The translations under genes and the position numbers were made by a program. A DNA stretch of 64,000 bases from Arenicola marina (Eukaryota; Annelida; Polychaeta; Arenicolidae): contig OZ025253.1 in assembly GCA_964019135.1 (NCBI GenBank), forward strand, positions 12,219,059-12,283,058. Reading direction: 5' to 3'. The notes beneath the pieces are model-generated. The model did no database searches and was not told the origin of the DNA. It saw only the letters and a program-made list of their open reading frames with translations. Every line of letters begins with the position of its first letter. Positions within the stretch are counted from its first letter, which is position 1. Positions 54,835 to 64,000 of the stretch are shown here, one piece after another.

Positions 54835-55990
54835 CCCCTCTAGAGCGGACATTTATGATGAAAAAAAATACCCCTATAGAGCGGACATTTATGATGAAAA
54901 AGATACCCCTATAGAGCGGAGATTTATGATAAAAAGATACCCCTATAGAGCGGACTTTTATGATGGAAAAAATGCCCCTGTAGAGCGGACATTTAAGATG
55001 AAAAGATACCCCTATAGAGCGGACATTTATGAGGGAAAAAATGCCCCTGTAGAGCGGACATTTAAGATGAAAAAAGATACCCCTATAGAGCGGACATTAT
55101 GATGAAAAAGATACCCCTATAGAGCGGAGATTTATGATGAAAAGATACCCCTATAGAGCGGACATTTATGATGGAAAAAATGCCCCTGTAGAGCGGACAT
55201 TTATGATGAAAAGATACCCCTATAGAGCGGACATTTATGATGAAAGATACCCCTATACAGCGGACATTTATGATGAAAAGATACCCCAATAGAGCGGACA
55301 TTTATGATGAAAAGATACCCCTGTAGAGCGGACATTTATGATGAAAAGATACCCCTATAGAGCGGACATATATGATGAAAAGATACCCCTATAGACCGAA
55401 ATTCATGATGGAAAAAATACCCCTATAGAGCGGACATTTTTGATGAAAAATACCCCTATACAGCGGACATTTACGATGAAAAGGTACCCCTATAGAGCGG
55501 ACATTTATGATGAAAAAGATACCCCTATAGAGCGGACATTCATGATGGAAAAAATATCCCTGTAGAGCGGACATTTATGATGAAAAGATACCCCTATAGA
55601 GCGGACATATATGATGAAAAGATACCCCTATAGAGTGGACATCCATGATGGAAAAAATACCCCTATGGAGCGAACATTTTTGATGAAAAATACCCCTATA
55701 CAGAGGACATTTACGATGAAAAGATACCCCTATAGAGCGGACATTTATGATGAAATAGATACCCCTATAGAGCGGACATTTATGATGAAAAGATACCTAT
55801 GTAGAGCGGACATTCATGATGGAAAAAATACCCGTATAGAGCGGACATTTATGATAAAAAAGATAACCCTATAGAGCGGACATTTATGATGAAAAGATAT
55901 CCATGTAGAGCGGACATTCATGATGGAAAAAATACCCCTATAGAGCGGACATTTATGATAAAAAAGATAACCCTATAGAGCGGACATTTT
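54835..55990. repeat. Minisatellite, 31-35-bp unit
   Basis: About 34 copies with CCCCTATAGAGCGGACATTT and ATGATGAAAAGATA. Variants CCTGTAGAG, TGGAAAAAAT and ATACAGCGG recur in blocks. The unit resembles CTCTATGAACGNACATTTTC in dispersed repeats at 30250 and 63320. Confidence 0.95.
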
Positions 55991-57256
55991 AAAACTTTGA
56001 CCGGGGGAGGGACTCGGAAACTTGTGGGGGGGTGGGGGGGTGAGGGTTTGCCGTGAAAAAATAATAACCCCCAAACCCAGGCAGTATATGCGACATTGCC
56101 GTTTTTTTTTAAATCGACACCCGAGGTTACATTAAATTGGCATCTATATTCCGACACCGAACATTAAAAATTCGACACCGACCCAGTGTTATAACTTAGT
56201 TGTTTCTCGAAATCCGACACCGTTAACTTATCATAGTCGAGAAATCGACAGCGCAAACAACGCGAATTTTGAAAACGGATGTTAGGGCCCAAAACGTCAT
56301 AGTGACGAAAACGTCAAATCAAACGGTCTGAGCCATCTAGGAGCAAATGTACAGTTTCACATTGTGCCTCGATCGCAGTGTCTGTTGAATATGTTGAATA
56401 TATGAGGCAGTACGTAACTCTTCAGTTTCAGATATATTTAAGTGCTTTCATAATATATGGGTATCGCCCCCCTACCTCCCTCCGGGTCCATCCCTTGGAA
56501 CCTTCTATTCCAAGAAACCTTAGATTTCCTTATTTTCCTGCGCCTTAATTCGCAAATTTCGGCCTCCAAGATAGTGGTCTCTAATTGTCAATGAATCAAT
56601 CCTTTAGCCCCGGGTGGCCCCGCACTGTCTCCTTCAGAAACACCACGCAGGGTTGTGTGAGCGATAACCGGGATGGTTGAAATTAAACTTTAAACTGTAT
56701 ATATCATTTTACCAAGGTATGACGTTTTGGTCACTATGACGTTTTGGGTTCTAACAAACGGACACTGCATGGATATTAATTGCACCCGCGGGCCCGTCTT
56801 CCCGCCAGACCACTATAGGCCCAAACTATTTGTAAGTTTAATACGTATATTCCGTTCAAAACACAAAGAAAACTGCGTCAGCTATTTTTAAAATTTTGTC
56901 CACGTAAGACTAAGGTGACAACATCACGACTCCTTGAGACAAACTATTTTCGTGCACCGACTTATTGAACAATCACTAGATCTCAAATCCGATAACAAAG
57001 CTACGCAGGCGAAATGCTGCAGATTATCAGAACAGGAAGTGCGGGTGACAGCCGTAACAAAACACCGAGAAGAGCCACTGCTACTGTAGTACTTGGGCGT
57101 ATCGCTCATGCACATCGTCAGTGATTAAACCGTTGGACTGTTAGTTTGTTCCGGGGAGTTCCCGCTGCACGCATGAGAAGAGATGCGGCCTGGTAACATC
57201 CGTATTGCAGGCAGATCTGTGGTGACGGTTTGGGTCGCGGGCCAGACTCAGTAAAC
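55991..57256. other. Unassigned DNA upstream of the 57-kb exon
   Basis: CGACACCG is repeated near 56113-56225. A copy of CCAAAACGTCATAGTGACGA AAACGTC near 56290 has an inverted partner near 56725-56752 (ATGACGTTTTGGTCACTATG), suggesting another foldback element. The 5' end of the 57-kb gene should lie near 57120-57256. Confidence 0.4.
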
Positions 57257-58008
57257 ATGATGTCGAAGAGAAACGTTTCGGTTGAGTCAGCCTCACCCTC
57301 CTCACTGGCTTCAGGCTCAGGGTCCGCGCCTACCGACCGTGGTGTGCGTCAGGCCAGGAAAGTGTGGAGTACAGTTCGCCCCCCAGCAAGCCTGGGCGCA
57401 CACAGGGGTCGGTCCGATTGCAGTGCCAGTTGTGATAAAACAGACACTGGTGGTAAGGTTGCAGCTCAAAACTGTGAAACATTGGAAGTTGAACAGCAAG
57501 GTCAAGCTGGTAATGTGGTGGTGGATGAACAAGCAGGATGCAGTAAGCCGAGATCTTCACATAAATTGGATATTAGTCATCAGCATGTGTCATTCCAGGT
57601 AGATGAGGGAGTGAGTAATGGTTTTATACCACAGTCTCCTGCAAGGATTGGTAGTCCTGAGAAACAGCAAATATACCAATTAGAAGGAGTTGCCAGGAAA
57701 CCAAATAAATCATCAACTCCAAAAGGAAAGTTGTCAGAGAATAACATTCGGTGTGAAACTGTCACTATAGACACTTACAGCACCAGATTTGGAGCGACAC
57801 AAAGACTTTGTACATTGCGAGGATCTGAAAGTCCAGAAACTGAAGAAGAACCAAGCATCTTTGAAGTTTCTGAAACAAGATATAGGCATAAAAGATCTAG
57901 CAACAGCATGTCTGACATAGATCATGTAGATAGTGAATTGGCAGAACTTGGATTTGAAGATAAAAGTATTGTTAGAACTGGAGATGTAGCAGCATTGACT
58001 AGGAAAAG
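57257..58008 (+). CDS. First coding exon of an unrecognised gene
   Basis: A 250-codon frame starts MMSKRNVSVESASPSSLASG and ends GDVAALTRKR at a donor AAAAG|GTAGGT (phase 2). The protein is disordered: Ser, Gln and acidic residues, no signal peptide, membrane segment or known domain. Blocks such as SPARIGSPEKQQIY and RYRHKRSSNSMSDIDHVDSE look like phosphorylation-rich regulatory sequence. Base use changes from GC-rich at the start to AT-rich later. The frame is open a little upstream of the ATG. It is probably the N-terminal exon of a larger gene continuing to the right. Confidence 0.55.
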
Positions 58009-58259
58009 GTAGGTTCAGATTTACATCTATAGCATATCAATATTTATTTAGATATTTAATTTAAAAGCTAAAGTTTAAAAAGATTGAATGATTTTATTTG
58101 ATGAAAACTTATATTGACAGAAAAAATGCCATGTGGCCTATATAATTTATGGCTGCTATCGGTACTCTTATCCATACCTGTGTTAAATTCACTCTGTAAT
58201 ACAGCGGTCTGTCCTCCAGGATAAAATGTATATATAATTATCACTCCAAAATTACCTAG

Positions 58260-58735
58260 GCTTCTATTAACCAACTATTGCAAGTCTTCCTCCCTGACTA
58301 GCATCTATCTATTGACCAACTATTGCAAGTACTAGTCCCTTACTAGCATCCATCTATTGACCAACTATTGCAAGTAATCCTCCCTTACTAGCATCCATCT
58401 ATTGACCAACTATTGCAAGTAATCCTCCCTTACTAGCATCCTTCTATTGACCAACTATTGCAAGTGATAGTCCCTTACTAGCATCCATCTATTGACCAAC
58501 TATTGTAAGTAATCCTTCCTTACTAGCATTGTTCTATTGACCAACTATTGCAAGTAATCTTCCCTTACTGGCATCCTTCTATTGACCAACTATTGCAAGT
58601 AATCCTCCCTTACTGGCATTCTTTGATTGACCAACTATTTCAAGTAACCCTCCCTTACTGGCATCCTTCTATTGACCAACTACTGCAAGTACTAATCATT
58701 TACTAGCATCCTTCTATTGACCAACTATTGCAAGA
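58260..58735. repeat. Minisatellite, 45-bp unit, downstream of the 57-kb exon
   Basis: About ten copies with CTATTGACCAACTATTGCAA GTAATCCTCCCTTACTAGCA TC. It begins about 250 bp after the donor and does not include it. Confidence 0.95.
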
Positions 58736-58769
58736 ACTCTTGTTATTAAGTTGTCATGTATTGAAATCA

Positions 58770-59060
58770 GTATTAGATAAGGAATGAGTTGTAGGTTCTT
58801 ATTGGGATTGAAAAACTTCAAGGTGTAGCCGAGAAGTTGTGAGATCCCAATAAGGACCTACAACTCATTCCTTATCTGGCTTAATGTTTACTTCTATTGT
58901 TTCCTCCGAGGGGGGCGGCGATGGCATGGAGTATGTGAGCGAGGGGTCATTATTGTGATGGAACTATAATGACCCACTCTGAGAAAATAATGACCTCCTG
59001 CTCATTGTCCGCAGGTCCTTACCGGCACAACATGATGCAGAGGAAACAATAGAAGTATGC
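58770..59060. mobile_element. Nested foldback elements
   Basis: AGATAAGGAATGAGTTGTAG (58775) pairs with CTACAACTCATTCCTTATCT (about 58858). CTTCTATTGTTTCCTC (58892) pairs with GAGGAAACAATAGAAG (59040). Two inverted-repeat pairs lie side by side; neither encodes protein. Confidence 0.75.
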
Positions 59061-59143
59061 ATTAATTACTAATGATGCCTTCTACATGTTATGACTGAGT
59101 AGAACTGATCTATAGAAAAACATTTGATTTTTGTACTGCCTAC

Positions 59144-59241
59144 TAGGACTACTTTGGATTATGGGTAAGCCTGTCACTTGTATATTTAAGAATGTATTTC
59201 TTCATGTTTCTGTGTTTCCTTCTAGATGCCCAACAGGGCAC
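59144..59241 (+). other. Possible microexons of the 57-kb gene
   Basis: CTGCCTACTAG|GACTACTTTGGATTATGG|GTAAGC (18 nt) and TTCCTTCTAG|ATGCCCAACAGGGCACA|GTAAGC (17 nt) both have good splice sites. Joined to the 57-kb exon they read on without a stop. Very short, so chance is a real alternative. Confidence 0.25.
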
Positions 59242-60164
59242 AGTAAGCATTTTTAAAGCTCAGGAAGACTAAACAAACATATAACCGGAATAGGTTGGGT
59301 TGGCTTCTCAATTGTTTTGAGTGCTTCAGCCTTTGCACATAATGAAAAATCTGTTCATTAATATGTTAAATGTCATTGAAATAATATTAGCTTGCTGACT
59401 CCATGAAGCACTTGTTTGCCACACGCATGGAGAAAGGTTAAAATGCTAACATATATGGTAATTGTAAGCATAACAATAACTATTTTAATTCAGCACACAC
59501 AATGATGTGCATGAGTGTGTCTTCTGGTTTCCTTTGATTATTTTGCTTTCAATGGTAGTTTTTTATTTGTTCAACATGTCACGTTTTTAACATATTGTAG
59601 TTCTGCTGTGCTGTATGTCAGTGTATATAGTCTATGTCCTTCGAAATACTTTAGTTTGGCTTGACTGACTACAAAATCCTGTGTCCTGAGCCAGCTGACA
59701 CATCATCGTGTTCAGTGTTGTACTTTGACGATAAGGGAGTCAGCCATTTTAACAGGTTTCTGACCTGATGTCATATATACACCGACACAAGGTGACGGAA
59801 AGATATACCAGTTAAGATGTGAAATCTGACATGGGACTTGCGGGAGGTGATATGAGTTCTTTGGGCTCTTCTTCCCTATTGCAAAAACTATGTGTACTGG
59901 CGGTAAATAGGTTAAATAATGCAGGGCGGCAAAAAATGTAAGTACATACCTGTAGAAAGGGCCCGAAAAACGGTGTTTTCGGTGTTCGATGTTTTTTTGA
60001 CAGGCTCCAATTGACTATGAAAGCTGTTGAAGTGATCGCCCCATTTGTTAGTTGTTGAAGTGAAGTGATCGCCCCATTTGTTAGTTGTTGAAGACATACA
60101 TGCCAAGCTGGGTATGGTAGGAGAGCAGTGAACACACGTGACCACTTATACATGTTTGTTGCAA

Positions 60165-60460
60165 GATCTATGGTTCGAGATGACCACTCAACTCAGTTCA
60201 CGATCTATGGTTTGAGTTCATCACTCATCTTAGTTCACGATCTATGGTTTGAGGTGACCACTCCTCTCAGTTCACGATCTATGGGTTGAGGTGACCACTC
60301 CTCTCAGTTTACGATCTTTGGGTTGAGGTGACCACTCCTCTCAGTTTACGATCTTTGGGTTGAGGTGACCACTCCTCTCAGTTTACGATCTTTGGGTTGA
60401 GGTGATCACTCAACTCAGTTTACGATCTTTGGGTTGAGGTGACCACTCCGCTCGGTGCAC
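60165..60460. repeat. Minisatellite, ~38-bp unit
   Basis: About eight copies of CAGTTCACGATCTATGGTTT GAGGTGACCACTC with T/C variants. A separate 29-bp pair (GATCGCCCCATTTGTTAGTT) is just upstream at 60035-60095. Confidence 0.9.
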
Positions 60461-62454
60461 CTAGTCTCCAATGAACTGTGGCTGCCTTATGATCACTTAG
60501 TTCAGCAGAAGACCTTTTAGTTGAGAAAACGACAATGCGTCAAGCCTGCCCCGGACCACCTATTAATAAAGGGGGTATTTACCATGGCAGCAGGAAGCAG
60601 GACGTTGTTTTATGGGCAGAAGCTAATTGTTCCGATATAGCAGTGAGATGGTTGACGTTCGCCCTAACTATGCCCTCCAGTGGAATCAATGTTCATGCTC
60701 GACTTTTTGACCAGGATCTCATTTGTTATTTACTAACCTCCTGGTTGTTACAGACACTGATACTTGGACAGGATAATTGATCAGTTTGACGTATGAACCT
60801 CCCATCCCTATTGTGGTTTACATCGCAGGCCCCCTCCCCCTTAACTTTACGGACTTCCTAGTTGTTACACATCACGTTGATTGGACAGGCTGATTGAACA
60901 GTTTGAAATATGAACCTCCCACCCATAATGTGATTATGTGGTTTACAAGCCATCCCCCACCCCCCTTCCGATCATGCTTCGTATGCCATGCATAAGTCAC
61001 TTCCGCCTTCACCCACCAATCCCATACCGTCCCCCGAGTCTTCCGTGCCATTCGCTACGTTTCTCACGCCCTTCGCCCACGCTTCCACGCCTCTCCACCT
61101 CCACCTTCCGACCTGGCAATCATGGTTGAAGTATAGCCATAGTGGGTGACTTAAACACGCCGTCCATGTGGTGACACCCCCTCCAGGTGCTGTAATCTCG
61201 AGGCTGCTTGTCGCCTACATATCATAATCCCGGGTAGTCGCTTGTTGGCGGCCCTATGTAGTCTATAGCATAAAGGTAAATACCCGAATCATCAAGTCAT
61301 TAAAACAAAAGCACTTGCCCCTCTACCCCCCCCCCCCCCCACCCCCACCTCCGCTTCTCTAAATGAAAGACCGTTAGCCTGACCTTCCTTGGCCCGGGTT
61401 TATTATGTCATAAACCAATTCGTCCAATCGGAGACAGTTGCCATAACGAGTCCAGGACCTTCAGATCTTGGTAAGCTACAGCCAAGCCATGTGTCCTATC
61501 GTTGTAATTCCACATCTGAAAACGCTTGACGGCATAGCTTTTGAGGTGGGAGATGGAGTGAACTACTGTCGGTCGGGACTAGAAGTGATCGACCACCGGT
61601 GCTCTCAGAGATATACTCGAGCCAAGGAGGGCGCAGAAAAAAAACCTTCCTGAATACAGATGACTGGTTCAAGCGGAAGTTAATCCCGATCAGAGGTGGA
61701 TCAGGTCGCTGGCGAAGAGATTTTCGAGCCCGTCGTTTCATTCTCCGACCAGGCGGCGCTCCGTTGATCGTAGCCTAGTGAACCATGAGAAAGAGGCGAC
61801 CTCTGCCGGGACGATGAATGAGGGATGAGGTGGGGGGGGGGGGGTGTATTCATCTTTGCATTGGGGCTGGTTCCAGCTTACCCTGAGAATTCAAACAGTA
61901 TGACAGTCACTATTACAGCCCATTATCCGACTGTCGTACGGTAACGTCTGCATTTTTAGGCCAGTTCCGACGAAGTGTATACCTGGCAGTTACTGGCATT
62001 ACGTCAGTGGTGGTAAATGGTCGGATTTCGTTCAACACCCACTCTTCCGCACATTGGCGACACTTCTACGTCCCATACGTTTATGTACTAACAACCGCAA
62101 GGAAACCAATCGACCGCATCGGTCTTCACCTATGTATAACCAAGGATGGTGTATCCTTGGTATAACTGGTTACTAGTCGTGCACTGGTCCAGTCGTTTGG
62201 CACGTGTAGTATACTTGACACTGTAAAATGAAAGTACAAAGTGCACATACCTGTATTTTTCGGACCAGGACGTGTTCCGCACTAGTTGAGACCGTTTTGG
62301 TTGATGACGAGCCGCATTCGTCGCTTTATATCACATTAATTTTCAACGCATTCCGCCATGCTACGACCCAGATCCTACTTCAGGTAGGTTGTATATTCAG
62401 ACTGTCATCGCCTCCTATCTTACGTAAACTCTGTGGTGTAATTGTAGTAGAGAT
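60461..62454. other. Unassigned DNA
   Basis: C-rich tracts near 60950 and 61326. A 61-codon frame at 61468-61653 (CPIVVIPHLKTLDGIAFEVG) is not supported by splice sites or a family. Nothing else is recognised. Confidence 0.4.
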
Positions 62455-62990
62455 CTGCGCGGGCGCAACTTCATTGCCCGCGCCCGCCCCGCGCCCGCCC
62501 CGCGCCCGCCCCGCGCCCGCAACAACTTACCCGCCCCGCGCCCGCAACAACTTGCCCGCGCCCGCCCCGCGCCCGCAACAACTTGCCCGCACCCGCCCCG
62601 CGCCCGCAACAACTTACCCGCCCCGCGCCCGCAACAACTTGCCCGCGCCCGCCCCGCGCCCGCGTCTCATGCCACTTTGCTGCCCGCCTGCCCCGCGCCC
62701 GCCCGCCTTGCGCCCGCCCTCGCGCCCGCGTCTCATGCCACTTTGCTGCCCGCCTGCGCCGCGCCCGCCCTCGCGCCCGCGTCTCATGCCACTTTGCTGC
62801 CCGCCTGCCCCGCGCCCGTAATTACTTGCCCGCGGGCGCCCGCGGGGGCAGAGAGCTGCCCGCAGCCCGCCCCGCGCCCGCAATTACTTGCGCGCGCCCG
62901 TCCCTCGCCCGCAACGGCTTGCCCGCGGGCGCCCGCGGGGGCAGAGAGCTGCCCGCAGTCCGCCCCGCGCCCGCTCACCCTAGATAAAAG
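62455..62990. repeat. CGCCCGC-rich satellite-like repeat
   Basis: Over 500 bp of CGCCCGCCCCGCGCCCGC with inserts AACAACTTGCC, GTCTCATGCCACTTTGCTGC and GGGGGCAGAGAGCTGCC that recur in order. Very GC-rich and CpG-dense, in sharp contrast to its flanks. All frames through it are artefacts. Confidence 0.95.
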
Positions 62991-64000
62991 AGGACAAAGA
63001 AATGTCGACGTGCCATGTTTTGTATGTAGCCGTGAAGGCATTTACTCCCCCCCCCCCCCCCCCCCATGCAACCACTACATGCACAAGCACACGCGAAATG
63101 AACCCTTTTTTTTCCTTCATAAGGCCCGAATGAAGGCGATCGACCAGACAGGGAGTGTACCTTGAAGAGACGAACGATTGACTCACGCCATGTTTTTGGT
63201 CCGGGTGGGGGGGGGGGGGCAGTGGGTACTCAATACATTGCTGGTTTTGGGGGGTGCCGCGGTAATGTCCCTCTTTTTCACCTCCAAATACCGCTCGGTC
63301 GGGGTATTTTATCGCGGCTACCCGCTCTATGAACGCACATTTTCAGAGCCCCCCCCCCCCCCTTTGTATCAAACCTCCCCTTGCCCCGGGTGGTTTGGGC
63401 TTCACAGTGTGGTGACTATGCATGATAAGGTGATAGGACTGAACGTCACTTTGATATACGTATATATATGTTTGGGACAGTGACCACCTTGACCAGCCTT
63501 GGCAGTCAGAAAGCTACAGCCATGTCTTGACGAGAATGAGGGAATAGGGTGATGAACTGTGCTACATCTAGCGGGTGATAACACTGGCGTGCCTCCCGGT
63601 GGAGATAGTGACAGTACGGTAGATAACCCAGACCCTGTCCCTGTATGGTCTCTGAACTTTGTCCTCAGAATTATGGGTGAATTTAACGAGATATCCAGCT
63701 GTGTTACTTTTGAAGCTATTAAAGGAGATTTTTCCGGTGTCCAACCCATATATAGGTTTCAAATATTTTATCGTTTTTTCATCTGTCAAGTCAGAAATGA
63801 TATTTTAGTCCAGATTCATCTTTCAACTTGTTGCAGTTCGATTATTTCGATTTGAATCGTGATTTTTTTCTTTCAATATAAGTTAGTGTATAAAATTAAT
63901 GAAATTGGCCGAAGTTATCACAGCAAGGAACTTTAATTAAGCTCTATTTGCTTAAGATGCCATCCACTTTACCAATCGTTGACCTATTTGGCAGCTATAC
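62991..64000. other. Right edge of the window; no supported gene
   Basis: C and G homopolymers (63047-63065, 63207-63219, 63348-63362) and the dispersed repeat related to 30120-30300. No exon is recognised. Confidence 0.4.

Noticed and set aside
57317-57560. Minus-strand and alternative-frame proteins within the 57-kb exon
   Set aside because: The plus-strand 250-codon frame ending at a consensus donor explains the region better.
62228-63165. Several Ala/Pro/Arg-rich frames up to 197 codons
   Set aside because: Produced by the CGCCCGC repeat, open in many frames on both strands.

Overview
The window is animal nuclear DNA: multi-exon genes with GT-AG introns, tRNA-derived SINEs, foldback DNA transposons and many minisatellites. 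The best guess is a lancelet (amphioxus, Branchiostoma). This rests on GC-rich exons in a minisatellite-laden background, vertebrate-like vigilin and CTDNEP1 proteins, and minisatellites that duplicate exon-intron junctions, a feature I recall being described in amphioxus (unverified). Species is not proven.

Layout, left to right. (1) 3175-6134, minus: 5' part of a paired-like homeobox gene. The exon with the end of the homeodomain was not found and probably lies beyond the left edge. (2) 10074-14838, minus: five exons with compatible phases joining ankyrin repeats, a Ser-rich linker, one synaptotagmin-type C2 domain and a long disordered tail (674 residues). (3) 16-20 kb: transposon-rich DNA, with two related long-TIR elements flanking the first coding exon of the next gene. 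(4) 18070-24059, plus: a complete CTDNEP1 (Dullard) nuclear-envelope phosphatase, 7 coding exons, 244 residues. (5) 24.3-31 kb: two large minisatellites and otherwise unassigned DNA. (6) 31-50.7 kb, plus: complete vigilin/HDLBP, 19 coding exons, about 1304 residues, with probable 5' UTR exons from about 31 kb. It is intact except for a one-base frame break in exon 16. (7) 50.7-57.2 kb: three minisatellites and unassigned DNA. (8) 57257-58008, plus: a probable first coding exon of an unrecognised gene. (9) 58-64 kb: minisatellites, a foldback element and a 530-bp CGCCCGC-rich repeat.

The most striking pattern is that intronic minisatellites grow out of splice junctions. CTDNEP1 exon 5 and HDLBP exons 12, 15 and 18 each have their last exonic bases plus the 5' splice site copied 3 to about 24 times into the following intron. 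The last HDLBP intron also carries an array that runs into its 3' splice site. These arrays create many decoy donor sites, and one of them (HDLBP exon 12) is in frame.

The genes are unrelated housekeeping or developmental genes and do not form a functional cluster. Exon limits come from reading splice sites and phase by eye; no transcript data were used.
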